Shown here piece after piece: positions 34,344-48,345 of a stretch of 64,000 nt of DNA. Source of the stretch: Microvelia longipes (taxonomy: Eukaryota > Arthropoda > Insecta > Hemiptera > Veliidae); assembly GCA_018340805.1 (NCBI GenBank), contig JACMZG010001913.1:32637915-32701914 (forward strand), given 5' to 3'. The notes beneath the pieces are model-generated. The model worked only from the letters and a program-made list of their open reading frames with translations, did no database searches and was not told the DNA's origin. Position numbers and translations under genes: made by a program. Each line of letters opens with the position of its first letter. Positions within the stretch are counted from its first letter, which is position 1.

Positions 34344-35359
34344 TACACCAAAAAAATACCCACACTCAATGACCACTACGGACATATTCCGGTGGCGCCT
34401 TTAAAAAATTCTGTGAGACCACTCCCCCGCTAAAAAGCCTCAAACTTCGTATCATATTACTTGTAGTAAAAAAATAGATTTTAATTTATTCATTTTTTAT
34501 ATGCCCTTGGGTTAAGGCAACAAGAATGTGAAGTCGACTTTTTCCGGTCATTTTATTGTTGTAAGCTATCTTTTAGAAATTGATGTCTGCCAAAACTTAA
34601 GTGCACATATCAAAACAATACTACCAAAAACAAAAAAGAAAAATAAGTGCGAAACACTAACAGAAATTCATGTTTCAACGATGTTTCAAACAGATATTGT
34701 ACCATCGGTATAATACTGGTGAAAATATTAGCTATAGATAAATAACTCAAACGCAAAAAAAATTTACTTATTTCGAATAAAGTTTAGTGTACTTTCTTTA
34801 AGAGATTTTTATCACATGGTTTCCTATTAGATAAAAACAATTACTTAGCAAATAATAATTAACTCTGCGATACAATATTTATTGTTTACTTTTTTACAAA
34901 GTACATTTTTTTAAAATGCTTCATTAGGCTTTAAAAGATTTTATATAAATTGAAACTAAAAGAAAACCATTTCGCAAAACATAATGAAAAAATTTATTAC
35001 GCAAAATAAATTAAAAGAATTTTAACCTTATATTTAAAAATATTTTTTTTTTCCAAATTGCTCAACTTATTACATTAAAGCAAGCAAAGTAGTCAAACAA
35101 GTCTTCCCACGCACTCATTTCATATTTAATTACTTAAGTGAAATAATCCAATAAAAAATATTTGTCAATATTCTAATTAAGCAAGTTAAAAATGAAAAGT
35201 TAAAACAGAACAAATGTGCATTTTTATGCAAAGATAAAGCAATTTATTCAAATTTTGTTCTTGTGGCATCAGTGATTCCTTTAATACAGTGCCATCAATA
35301 TATCTTTTTTTTTATAAAAGCTTAATGATAAATTTGATTTAATTTAATAAAAAACGTTT

Positions 35360-35830
35360 GCAGTGTCACTAATTTATGTGAATTGATTGCTTTTTTAATA
35401 CAATCAGTGCCAATTTGTTTTAAACACGCCTTACAGTGACATTGATTGATTTAATGTTTATTTGTTTCTCAGTGCCTAATTTTGTATTTATATTATTTTA
35501 ACTTTTTAGTGCTCTTTTAACCAACCTTGTATTAATATTTCCCAAAACCTTTTCAGTTCCAGTTTAACCAAATTGAATTTATATTCCCCAAAACTTTTTA
35601 GTGCCTCTTCAACCAATACTGTATTTTTATTCCCCAAACTTTTTAATGCTCTTTTAATCTTGTATTCATATTTGCCAAAACTTTGTTAGTATCTCTCACA
35701 ATTCTTGTCTTGTTTTTTACATGTAACAAAACATGTTCAGTGCTTTTTAAACCATTTTTTTTTATTTATATTTCACAAAACCTTTTAACTAATATTGCAT
35801 TTATATTTCACCGACTGTTTTCTGAGACTC
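35360..35830. repeat. Degenerate minisatellite of about 55-65 bp units
   Basis: About seven diverged units share the pattern TTGTATTTATATTTCCCAAAA followed by CTTTTTAGTGCTCTTTTAACC (in parts). Units drift in length. The oldest-looking copies are at the left, with the core CAGTGCC/CAGTGTC. T-rich on the plus strand. Confidence 0.6.
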
Positions 35831-36424
35831 GAAAATCAAGTCTAAAGAAAACTGATTAGGTTCGAATTCGGCTTATTATAGAGTAAAAAATAAACTGTAG
35901 AGAGACTTGTTCATATTTTATGAACTAAACATATGTTAACTTGTTAAGTATGTTTTAATGCTTTTTTAACAGTTCTTAAATTAAGCCTTAAAAGTCTTTA
36001 ATCAAGTCAATCTTTGAATTAAAAGTTCAAACAATCCCAATTGAAGAATATTTTATTCTCTAATTCTTTTACACCTGTTCTAAGTTTGAAGAAAAAAAAA
36101 ACTAGGAAGGAAACGAAAAAGATAATATCCGGACTTGTAGTGCATCTGCCTTGTCCTAGACGATCACACCGACCGTCATTTATCTCACTAAACCAAATTT
36201 AAAAATGACCAAAAATATATATGTCAATCAATAGAACATTACATTAATAAAATAATCAAACAACATCCAACAAAAATTAAATATTTATTTTACTACTTAT
36301 GCATCATTTTAAAATTTAAATTAACAAATAATTAGTTTTATTTAAATTAAAACGAAGAGTAAGTTAGTTCCTTATTTGAAATTAATGAATAAGGAATAGA
36401 TCACAAAGTATGGGTTTACCTTAC

Positions 36425-36475
36425 CAGCCGTCTGAGGTCAATAACCTTAACTTCTTTTAACTCCGATAACCTCAT
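36425..36475 (-). CDS. Candidate alternative first exon
   Basis: ATG at 36475-36473 opens a frame MRLSELKEVKVIDLRRL that runs, without a stop, into a good donor CTG|GTAAGG (donor at 36424). Its 51 nt end in phase 0, which would join the phase-0 exon at 23431-23544. The patch is GC-richer than its surroundings. No promoter is distinguishable. It may be a chance combination. Confidence 0.22.
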
Positions 36476-38389
36476 GTAACCTTTTTGTAGTATATAATTT
36501 TTTGTGTAACTATTAATTAATCATTAAATTTATTATTTAAAAAAAATTAACTTCTGAAGTTTGATTTTTCTAAACACTGTTCCATTTAGTTTTCTTTTTT
36601 GAATATCTAGAAAATGTCTATTTTTAGAAGATCTTAATTTAAAAAAAAAAATAGTTATTTCATCATATGTAATAATTTTATTAAAACTATAAAATTAATA
36701 AACTTTTTCACTTTTTTATACATAAATTTTATATGTCAACGTTGTAATAAATTATTTAAGGTCATATTCACAAATTGCTGAATTTTCTTTTCTCTTAATC
36801 CTTCCTTTACTTAATTAAAAAAAAAATAGTTGTAAACCTAATATTATTTATAATAATAAAAGGCCAAAATAAGTATAATATAGAAATAAAAACATATAAT
36901 TATATAGTAGGATATTAATTTTCAAGTAAAACATTTTAGTCAGGAATTTTAATAACATGTTATTTGTATTCATTTAGTGCTTTTCCGTAGAACCAAATTT
37001 TTCTTTTTTTTTAACTTTTTTAAAAGAATTGCATTTTTTTAAAAATTTTTTATTGTTAAATATTCTATAAAATAAGTTTAAATATATTATTGATTATGTG
37101 CCTTTATGTACGATTAGAATTGTGTCTTAAATTATCATAGTAGAGCTATTCTCCAGATATTTATAAATTTAACTTGCCCCTTTTTAGGTAAAAGATTTGG
37201 CAGGTAGTTTGAATTTTTTATAAAACATTTTATTTGCTTTGTTTATGCGTTAGGGTTTTCTCCTTTTGTATATATTTTTTATTCTACATAAAGTATAATA
37301 TATAGAGTAGTTAGTGTCAGATTAAGTTAAAGAAAATACATAAAGTAATGAATTATAACTATAACATAAGAAAAATAAAATTCTTGAAAACACTAAAAAT
37401 GGACATAAAAGTGGACTATTAAGAGCTAAAACTTGAAAATTCCAAATAAAGTGATACCAAATTTTTTTCAGTTTATACATATGTATATATATACATATCA
37501 TTTAATTCAAACACGCATAAATTTTTTTTTAGTATTATAAAAAGTATAAATTATGCCATCATATCCTTAGCTTATTTTAAACTTTTTTCTTTTATTTATT
37601 TACAACATTCGTAACTTCCTTATTTATTCTAGTATAGATTTTATTACTCAAACTTTAACTTAGAAATTCATGAATTAGACTAAAAACATGGACTCATAAA
37701 AATCAAACAGATTAAAAAAACAAATAAGGATAAATACTTATCCTTATTTTGTATTGGAAAACAAAGTAAAGAAAAAAAATCGAAAATTTAACATACAAAG
37801 ATGGGATATGTAAATAAATTATAAGCAATAAGTATGCATTTATTTATTTATTTTTAATCAATCTGAACCAATATATTTTTTTTATTTGCAATGCTGTATT
37901 TATAGAGCCTGTCAATGTATAAATAATTCTTATAATTATTTTATTCAATGTATGTGTAATATAAAATTATTTTTATTTAATCTTATACTTTTTATAAAAA
38001 AATTTCTTCCTTTATTTGTTTTCTTTATTGTGTAACACTTCTAGTAGTTATTTTGCTTACATGTTATTTTTTTTATATTTTTATTGTATATAATATTAAT
38101 GTATATTGGTTTAAGAGGATAAAGGCCTAGAGTAGCGTAGGCACAGGAAGTCTACTTAACTAAAATCACTTTAAGGTCGGTAAACCCTGTCTAGAGTTCA
38201 TATCTGCTACTAAACTACAAACTGTCACATTCGAAAATATAAGTTAACAATGCTTTGTCTTATCTCTTACCTACTATCAGCAGGTATGTACTGACAATTT
38301 AGGTGATTTTTAAACGAATTTATTTTTAAATTTTAGACTAAATTTCATTGTACTTACTTATAAATAAAATAAAATAATACAATATATAA

Positions 38390-38394
<5 letters not shown>

Positions 38395-38456
<62 letters not shown>
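38395..38456. repeat. (AT)n microsatellite
   Basis: About 60 bp of alternating AT. Confidence 0.9.
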
Positions 38457-38459
<3 letters not shown>

Positions 38460-39529
38460 TAATAAAAAACATATTACTCCAAGAAATAATTTCTCCGGCT
38501 CTGGACGGACAAAAAAACTACTTACTGACATACAGTAGCATAATATGCTAAAATCTGATGATAACAATCTAAAGAACTTATAAAAAGAAAAATCATGAAT
38601 TTTTTTATCACTTATCAAAATTCATCAATTATCACAATTTGTTAGTATTACTTTCTTTAAAGAATAAAATAAATTACATTAATACTTTATTAATATTTTT
38701 TTTTATTTTATTGCTTGTTTTACTCATTTAATAGAATAGTTAACTCACTTAGGTGTTAATACATTTTCCTTATCTTTATTGTTAAACTAATTTTATTACA
38801 ATTATATGTAAATAAGAACAACAGCAGAAACTTAATAATTGTATTTAAAGAAAAAGAAGATAAAGACGAACAGATGGGTAGTGAATGAGAACATGTAAAT
38901 GGTTTTCTTACTAACTCCGTTTAATGTTACTTTTAAATAAAGTGTTTTTTGATACAACGTTTATTAGATATGTTCAATTAGGTTAAATATAAACATTTAA
39001 TGTAATAGTTATCGTTTAAAATTTGTATGTTTTAATATCTTTTTTTATGACTTAACAATATATTTTGTATACTTTGTTTGTAATTTATACGTTTCATTTA
39101 TACGTAGTATTTGCTGTAGTAAATTAGATAATAGTTATAGAAGGATAACACATTCAAGGGCTCATATTTTTGTATTTTACAGTGTGTATCATACATTTGC
39201 TTAAAATTTTGCATAACCATATATGAAAAACCAGAAAATTACAAAATGCATTAAGTTGTTTGCTTTCTAGTTTGTAAATTTTAATAAAAGTAAATAAATA
39301 AAGAAAACCCAAAAGAAAATAAATACATACAACAGGTTAAATAATGTATAAAATGTAGTTACATAAATCAAAACTATGCAAAATTAAGTCAAAAGCGCAA
39401 AAATATAAATAACATACACTAACATCTTATTTTTTTATTAAATGCACTTAAACAAATTACCAATAAAATTAAACATAAATAGGAAATAGATTAAATATAT
39501 TCATACATACACACTGACTTATACAAGTA

Positions 39530-39548
39530 AACACACACACACACACAT

Positions 39549-39586
<38 letters not shown>

Positions 39587-39621
39587 ATATATATGTGTGG
39601 TGTGTGTGTGTGTGTGTGTGT
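39530..39621. repeat. (AC)n(AT)n(GT)n palindromic microsatellite
   Basis: (AC)n at 39530-39547, (TA)n with one slip at 39548-39594, then GTGTGG(TG)n to 39621. The AC and GT flanks are reverse complements, so the whole 92 bp can fold on itself or extrude a cruciform. Confidence 0.9.
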
Positions 39622-42600
39622 CTTTAGTTGAGTGTTAACCCCCCCTTTTACTTCTGTTACAGCCTTATTTAATAATGATGCTACATAAATAAAAATTAAA
39701 AATAGACATAAATTGAGACATTTTTTACAATATTTATTGATTTAGTTAACTATTATCGGTTGGAATTGCTCCAGAAATATAACCTTTTAATATAATTATG
39801 AAATTCCAAAAGTAAAAAAAAATTAAACTGTCGTTTATAAGTGAATGAACTGCTTAAACTTAAATTATAAACGTATACGTAAAAAGAAAAAAAATATTAA
39901 TGTGCTTTTTCAACCTGAAAAAATGAAGTAGAATAAATAATAAAAGTTGAAATTAAATTTAAAAAACATTTTTTTGCTTAACTTTATTTTTACTTTTATT
40001 ATTTTTATTGATTTATTTTTTTATTTATTTAATGTTAGATAAAAAGGAGTAAAACTTTTTATATACCCATTTATAAGTGCCTTATTATTTATAATTGGAT
40101 ACTACCATAATCATTTTTGTCATGTCATTTAATTTAATTTAACAAGAAAAGCGTTTTGATGTTAAATTAAACAATTTTAGTGTCAATATAATAGGTATAA
40201 GGAAAGTTCAATAAGCTGGTAGATATTTTTCTTCTTTTTGTTTTTGCTATCTTGAAGTAAGAAGGGGAAGATCATAAAAATTATAATTGATCATGTTATA
40301 CAAATTTAAAATGTTTGATATTACTCATCTTCTTTATCACTGACCTTTTTATTAAGATTTTCAGATTATAAAATTTATTATTTTTTTCCATTCTTTTTTA
40401 TTTGTTTTTCTAAAGTAATATTTACTTTTTTATTACAACAGCTTATTATTAAAACTGAATACGTTTGACTTAAACCCATCTGAAAGATTGATCTTGAAGA
40501 TTAACATAGGATTAAATTTTATAAATAAAAGTTGAAATAAGTTTTAATGAAATTTTTCTATGACTATATAACTAAATTACTGAATTATCTACTGAAAAAT
40601 TAAATAATGTTTAAATAATTGTAGAAAAAAGAAAATATACTAGTTCATTTTTTTAAAAAATGCGTATAAAAGCATTTTTTGCAATGTCCAGTCTATAGAG
40701 TCCTTTTCTAAAAAAGTCAACGCTCTATAAGCCCTAAGTTTTCTTAGAAAAAACATTTCTTTGCAAAAAAAACGAACGGACAAGACCAATAAATGCGAAC
40801 CCTGTAAGTACAGTTACATTTAATGTAAAATTATACATGCTTATTTACCATAAAAAATTACTTTTTTGTAAAAAAGGTTTGACCTTAAAAAGGTTACGAA
40901 AAATTAACTTTTAAGGAACTAAGTTTTTTGTTTAAGGGTACCGTTAGTTTTAAGGGCTGTTTTTTTCTCAAAAGGGCAAAGGTACTGTTAGACGGAAATT
41001 ATAAAAAAGGTACCGCACGACCTTCTAGGGTACAATGTCCTATGATAAAGTTCATAGGTTATTTTCTTTGACTTTATTTTGACATTTTATTAAATAATTT
41101 TCTACATAATTTTATACTTTTTATTTCTAAATTTAAACTCTATGTGATTAATAAACGAGATATTGTTTTTTAACTATACTTAACCACTAGTTAAGTAGCT
41201 TAATATATATTATTAAAATAAATTCATAATAATTATTTAAATATAAAGTTTACAACGTATACCTTACTAATGTATAAATTCAAATTTAATTATTTTTTTA
41301 CAAACAGATTTATAGTTTAATAGCAGATGACCCTAAAGCTTTTCCTATTGACGAGAAAATAAGAAAACTCACATGAAATAATTAGGATAAGACAATAATA
41401 TAAATAATACAAATATAAAAAAGGATTATTTATTTTTATCACTCCTTACATCTGTTTTAACAACTAAATTAAGAGGTAAAATCTTGATGTTATTTATTGT
41501 ACTTTTAAACAGATATAAATTATACATCAAATAAACAAGTCAGGATTGCAAAAAAAAGTCAAAAATCAAAACAAGTAATTTAGCGTGTCATAATAAATTA
41601 AAAAGAATTGCTACTTAATTGAAGTAAAGAAAAAAGTAGAATAATTAATAGAAAAAAAATATAATTTATTGTTACTTGAAAAAACTTTTTAACTGTTTGA
41701 ATTATTCAAACAGTTAATTAAAAGAAAGAATTAGAATACTTTAATAATTTGTTGAGTAACTTTTCCATAAGATGTATAAAAAATAATATTATTTAAGCTC
41801 GTTTTAACCAGTTAACAACCCTTGAAGTAACAAGTTGAAAGTAATTTGAATTTGGTACTCTTAATTTATTAACTTTTTCCAAGCGCTCTTAAGACTAATT
41901 CTGGGTCATAAATTTAGGACAGGTAAAATTTCACTTAAAAGAAATTATTCATTGTTCACATTCATTTATAAAATTTTTCCACACTTAGATGTCACTATAT
42001 TACACTTTTTTTGTTTAATTAATTTATAATATTTGTTAAAATTTGACAAAAATATGATTTCTAGCAAAGAATGGACTCATTTCCCATCAGCTGCTTCATT
42101 CGGCATACCGAATTGTATAAATATTGCTGTAAATTTGCTTTATTGCTATAAATTATAAATAATCATAGTAATATATACATCTATATATATACACATAAAA
42201 TTTAAATTATTAATTAATAACCAAACCAATTTATAAATTAGCTTGAAAGAGTTATTTAATTGTCAACTTTGCACTTTTTTCTATCTAAAATTGTAATATT
42301 TTATACATGTATTTTAACTCGTTTTAAATTAAATAAAATACGAAATTGTTTAAATCACTGTTCCGCTCAAATAAATAGTTTGATGTTTTAAAGAAAAAAT
42401 ATATTTAAATAAAAGAAAAATAAAGTATACACTTAATACAATAATAAAATAAAAGATTAACTCTCAAACCTGTTGTCAAAAAAGGTATCCATATTATAGA
42501 TTAAAATATAAAACACAACTAATATCAAGATTAAAACAATAAATAACAATCAATTTATTCAACATATTTTTTTTTGGATTAATTCCTTGAAAAACACATG

Positions 42601-43412
42601 TTAGTGTTTTAATACCTATAATACTCTTAATGTTTATTTATAAAATTCTTCAATCTTAAATATTTCAATTCTATGCTAATATTGTCATTTTTTTAATTTT
42701 TTTTTTGTTGCTATTGATGCTTTCATAAACTTTATTATTTAATATGTAAAAATTAAATTTAGATATTAGTACTTAAAATGCGCAACCGAAAAGCGGCATT
42801 TTGGGTAATTAATAAGCTTTTACACTGTCTCTCACATGACAAAACAAGCCTTGGAACCTAATCCCTTACTATATCCTTCTTATTGTGCTGTGAGATTAAA
42901 AATATACCAAGATCCTTGATTATATTACATTTACGACTTTTGATACATTTTACACAAATAATTTACTAATTAATTATAATTATTTTAAATTTTTTACTAA
43001 TTTTGCTTATACTATAAGTATAATAATTAATCTTTGTGTTTTAACGTTCGTCTAAGAAGGCGTCTATAAGAATTCCTTTTAAAAAAGAATTCATAAAAGA
43101 GACAATGCAAAAAAAAATCATTGCCGTTTCAATTTATTAATCTAACGCACCCCATTATTTATAAGATAGGTTAAAAATATTTCGTCTGAAGATTGACGCG
43201 CACATTAACATTTTTCAACATTCTTTTATGCTTGAAGTTCATTTTATATTTATTATGCTGGTAATTAGGACATATTTGGATATTACTTTTTTTAAACATT
43301 TCTATTTTATGAATGAAAAGCTGTTTTTCCAAAATTACCTACTATAGACAAAGAATTTTCGCCTCTATGACCATAAAAGTGCAATCTATTGAAGTGTACC
43401 ATTTCGCTCTAC

Positions 43413-43485
43413 ACACACAAACACACACTTATATATATATATATATATTTATATATATTATATTATTTATTATATAATTATATTT
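43413..43485. repeat. CA-rich and AT-rich microsatellite
   Basis: Imperfect (AC)n followed by (TA)n and TATTTATTATA-type sequence. Confidence 0.8.
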
Positions 43486-46400
43486 ATATCAAGTGCAATG
43501 TAACATACAAGATACAGAACAATGAAACTCGTTGACAAAATAATTGGATTTGTTATCAACAACAGGTAATAAAATTATTTTTTTTACCATGCTTTAAACT
43601 TGAATATTCAATACAGTTATATGTTAAGCAGAGTTGGAATTTTATTTAATTTAAATTTAGTGGTTACAACTGCGGTTTGAATGTAATTGCATTGATAAGA
43701 AGAATTAACTAGCATTATATGCAACCAATATGAATATAAAATTTTATGTCAGTTGAATTAACATTATAAAACTAATTTTCAAAGAGCTAAATATTAAAAA
43801 TATTGATTTTTTACGATAAATGTTAAAGGTCATAATTTTGACTTTTTTTTTATAAATGGCGGCGAAAGGAAGGAAGGAAGTTAAATTTATGATTCACTTG
43901 GCACTGAACTTGATCTTGAAAATTTCGAACAAACTTTAAGTTCCTTGATCTTGAATATTTAAGTATACAATTTACTTTTAAAATTCATCGCTTAATATGA
44001 TCAAAATATTAATAACATAAATTTATTTTTACAGAAGTAAGTAAATCATTTGTCGTAGGAAGGTAGGAAAGTAACAAAAATATTTAGGAATAAGAAATAC
44101 ATTTTAAATTGTGCACTTCTTATTATTAATTATTGATTGATTTTTAATTAATTACAAATTGTCTTTCATAAAGCTATATTTTTAAATAAACACCAGCCTG
44201 CATGATACTTGGTATGCGTCGCGATATTAAGAAAAATTTTTTTTTCTAAATCTAAGCATTATACAGCAAAAGCAAATTTGACGGAAAATTTATCTCCAGT
44301 TAAATGATGTCTTAAAGCTTAGACATGAAGCATTTATTTCTTTAAAAATTAGTACGAACAATGCATAGTGTAATTCTTAGATAAACATTTTTCATTATGA
44401 AATTACACTTATGAGGTTTTTCGTATTATGAAAATGGGGAAGGGATCAGAATCAATTAAAGTTTTTAAAGAAATCCTCTATCCTTAAAGGGCCGATTTAT
44501 GTTAAAACCATACATATTGCTGATCTGTACCCAATGTTTATTCGAAAATCAACTTGTCAGACTGTTAGTACATACATGCAAATTTAAACAAAAAAATTCA
44601 TTTTAAATTTAGTTTAACACGTGTGACAAAATATATCGAACTGTGGGTATGTTTGCCTCAAACTCATTATTATTAATATAATACCTTTTTCCGGCTAAGT
44701 AAAGTATTCGTTTTTTTGATAACAATAACCGAACTTTGTATAATGATCTATCTCAATATATTAAATATTAAGCTAATTTACCAGCCTTGACAATGGCAAT
44801 GTTTATTTTCGATTATAAATAAATTTTTTAAATAATAAATTTATTAGAATGACGCACTTCCTTTAAGCTATTTTCATTTAAAGTATCGAAGTAGACAACA
44901 CTTCAATAGAAATCTAGAACGCAGTTGAATGAAAAATATTAGCGAATAAAATTTGATTGGTTCATCCTATCCCCTCCCCTTTTCTATAATAGCATGTATA
45001 TAAGAATCCTACCCTATTATGTTGTAGGTGCCAAACCAAACTACAAAAGTTACAAAAAACTTTTGAAATGACCCAAAATAGGTTTGAGATTAAGATAATA
45101 AACCTGTCCTTTCTGTTAACCGGATATTCTATTAATTTTTGGCAAGAATCAAGTCATGGTGCTAGGCACGTGTTTATTGGATTTTCCAATTTCCACATGA
45201 AGAAATTAAAAAACTTTTGCTTCAACACCCTATAAAACACTTTTGAATAGAAATTCGCAAAGCAGTACAAATTAGATACAATCTTTCCTTTATACTCTTC
45301 CATATTTTAATTTTAACATAAAGTAAGATATTTCTTATTTTATTTGTTTTATAAAATCGTTAAATTGAAAAATAATTCCAGAGACGACAATCTAATGGAG
45401 ATAAAAATTATGAAAAAAACTACTGAGACACGAAAGAAAAACATTTTTATATTAATTATATTAATTACAAAGTATGAAAAATGTAATAAAACAAGTAATT
45501 TTTAATAAAAAATGTTTTTTTCTATTTTTATTTACTTTTAACGAGAAGATAGACATCAAACGAATAATAAAAAGATTTAGCAGAACCTGTTTGACAATAC
45601 ATGTGAAAATGCATACGATAAATGTATACAAATAAAATATAGACCCCAATCGAACTAAGTATAAAGTAATTGGAGTGAATCGATACTTAATAAAAGTAAC
45701 GCCAAGTTTTAAGTAGATAATTTGCGGTAAAAATAATAAAATTATATTGTGAATCAATAAACTTAAAGGATACATGAATGATAATTGAATTAAAATTAAA
45801 AAGGCTTATAGAGTATTACGACAATAAATATGCAATTATCTAGAATTTTTGTCTTTAAACAAATAAACTTTACTATAGTTCAAAATAAATCAATTGGAAA
45901 CTTGCCAATAATTAAGGTTTTAATAAAGATTTGGTGATGGGTGGGGGGGGGGGAGCGAAGAGTAATTTATTATTCAGCATGCCAGTCAGGTTATAACATC
46001 AGAATGAGTTTGGTTTGTTTTCATCAAATTAAATCACTATAAGATAAAATAATATCCTAACAACTTGGGCGTTTAAATTGTGAAATTTAATTGCCAATTG
46101 TTTTGAAAACATTAAGGATTTTTTGTATTGTCACTAATAAATTTCAATGTATTTAAATTTGTCAGTAATTTTTTTTTTTTAGAAGGACAGCTCTTATTAA
46201 TGTAAATTCTTAATTAAGTGTTTCTTTATTTAATCTAACCATTTAAATAAATCGTTGATTAAGCAGCAAAAAAGATTATCGTAGTCTGATGCAGATGCAT
46301 ATGGAATATTATGCTGAAATTCGACTTAGAGTTATAGTGCAAATGCAATTTTCATAAAAAAAGATACCTGAAGCGTAACTATAATTTTAATTGTATTGTT

Positions 46401-47657
46401 TTAAATTTCAGACGGTATTATTTGATCTATACTCAACAACTTTATATATTTGATAGAATGACCCGGAAGTGATAATCTAAGGGGACACGATAATTAGTCA
46501 AAAACCTTCTTTTTGACAGGTTAACAGTATTGTTAATATTTTGATAATAAAATACTTAACCATACCATCATGCTTACAAAATAACAATTAAGCATACTAA
46601 ACTTATTATTACTGTTGTCGACTCACGGGACTATAAAATTAATAATAGATGCAATTAAATTATATAAAACTAAAATTTTCAAAGTAATATTTAGCTTAGA
46701 CTAATTTTTACTTTAAACTTAAACAGAGAAACATACTATTATTTATTACTCTACAAGAGGTCCTATACATGTATGTACAACTAAATCTGTAACGATTAAT
46801 ATCTGTTTTTTAGGCGACTGTAATTACTCTATCCATAAAATGTTATAGCCGAAGCAATAAAATGTTTTTACTTAAGAATATTTTAATCATTCATTCATCA
46901 TTAATTAAAATCATTCACATTACATCTGCCGGCTGTAAAATTTGGCTAACACAGCTAAAACGCCAATTATTACTTTACTGAATACGCCCTTGACCCTCAT
47001 TTCCACCCAAAAAATATAAAGAGTAAATTTTATTGCTTCGGAAATAAATCATTGACTTGCTCCTGCTCGCGTATTAAGAAATCCCCACAGCAGAACTCAA
47101 TCAACAGCCTAATTACGTAATCTATAATTCCACCAAATTTTAAATGAGATAATAATGAACTAATTGTATTAATAAAATGAAAATAGATATTATATAGTAT
47201 AAACAACAATAAAGACCTTCGCCCTTAGTGTTTTTCTCGTTGTATTTTTCATAAGCAATTTCCCAATTTTACAAGCAATGTCACATGTTCGCAGTAGTAC
47301 GTTTTATTACTTTTCCTCATGTATACCATAGATAAACAGGAAAAGTAATGTGTTGCACTAAAAATCCGAAATTTTACCTATATATCGAAAATTCTTGAAT
47401 TTATACAAATATCAGGACCAATTTTTAATTCAGCACCACTGTAGTCACATGAACAAATATTGTGACATGTTTTATCATACTATCAGCATTAGTTAAATTT
47501 GCATCAATTATCTTAAAAAACATCTTGTGGGCGCTTTTAAAAGAAACTTCTACAAAACCATGAAATTTACAATCCGATTGGGTAAACATTTGGTAAAAGT
47601 GTATTCTTATATGTGATTAATAGAGTCTGTTTCTGTATACGTACATATTGTTTGATT

Positions 47658-47863
47658 GATCACAAACGTTAAGCAGTATCAGGCTAGGTCTCTACCAGGA
47701 ATGGGTAACCGCTGGTAATAAAACAAATGTATTTATTGCCTGAGGACAAGCGAAGAGAGTCTAATGACAAGATGCAGAATAAATTTTTGAATGTTTAGAT
47801 TCAGAAAGAGCGAATATGATATAGTGATAAAAAGTTCCGAGTGACCCCGTACCAGGTTTCTTT
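47658..47863 (+). mobile_element. 5S-rRNA-derived SINE
   Basis: GATCACAAACGTTAAGCAGT and then GGTCTCTACCAGGAATGGGT with AACCGCTGG follow the 5S A-box to C-box layout with several substitutions. Body CCTGAGGACAAGCGAAGAGA and tail AAGTTCCGAGTGACCCCGTA then CCAGGTTTC match the other copies. It lies about 150 bp from the candidate exon at 48017. Confidence 0.6.
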
Positions 47864-48016
47864 AAATGATATTATAAAAGATCCTCTGGACCTTGTCCCG
47901 CATAAAATAAAATATTAACAAATTAGTAAATTTTAAAACACCTTTCAAATAAACCTTTTGAAACAATCAGCATGAAAATTAATAGCAAGGCATAAATATG
48001 AAATCAGTAAACTAAC

Positions 48017-48092
48017 CTGTTGTCCAGTTAAAGAGCATGTGCAAGCTGGGTTGTCCAAATGCATGTCTTCTGTTTTCCAATCATATACAAAA
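48017..48092 (-). CDS. Candidate second coding exon of the split gene
   Basis: Donor CAG|GTTAGT starts at 48016. With the AG ending at 48093 as acceptor, the 76 nt take the two leftover bases CG of the first exon (CG+T = Arg), then read FVYDWKTEDMHLDNPACTCS and LTGQQ, ending in phase 0 for the 23.4-kb exon. Codons are diverse and GC is raised. Residues include a CTC cysteine pair and a D-rich stretch; no known domain is recognised. The weak point is the acceptor: no pyrimidine tract precedes it, and an in-frame TGA lies about 25 nt upstream. A different acceptor (AAACAG ending near 48073) would break the phase match. Confidence 0.4.
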
Positions 48093-48160
48093 CTTTTCCG
48101 GACAAATTTATGTCAAAATCGGAATTTTCCGTAAACGATGTTTTGTTTACAAAAAAATTA

Positions 48161-48345
48161 GTAGAGACCAGTGGGGTCTAACTGCTCTGGAGGTGATGCC
48201 ATTTTTATTTTTTTAATTTAATAAAAATTACAAAAATAAATTTAACTTTTTTTAATTTATAAAAATAAATTGAATTATTTTTTTTAAATTGTTCAGTAAA
48301 GACCAGTAGGATCTAAAGTTTTAGGAGACATTTTGAATTATTTTT
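48161..48345. repeat. Spaced direct repeat
   Basis: AGAGACCAGTGGGGTCTAAC near 48163 and AAAGACCAGTAGGATCTAAA near 48299 begin two similar segments of about 50 bp separated by AT-rich sequence. A GC-rich patch (48405-48530) follows without an open frame I can name. Confidence 0.4.

Larger units (their letters stand above)
23545..48016 (-). other. Second intron of the split gene (inferred, about 24 kb)
   Basis: Extremely AT-rich. Contents I can name: an exon-like island at 24961-25028, an R1 copy at 25460-25620, a GC-richer island at 25985-26095 without a convincing frame, minisatellites at 27480-27919 and 35360-35830, (AT)n tracts, a LINE fragment at 33294-33515, exon candidates at 33172-33210 and 36425-36475, and a 5S-SINE at 47658-47863. 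Long stretches (29.7-32.0, 36.5-38.0, 38.5-43.4, 43.5-46.8 kb) hold nothing I can support. Confidence 0.4.
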
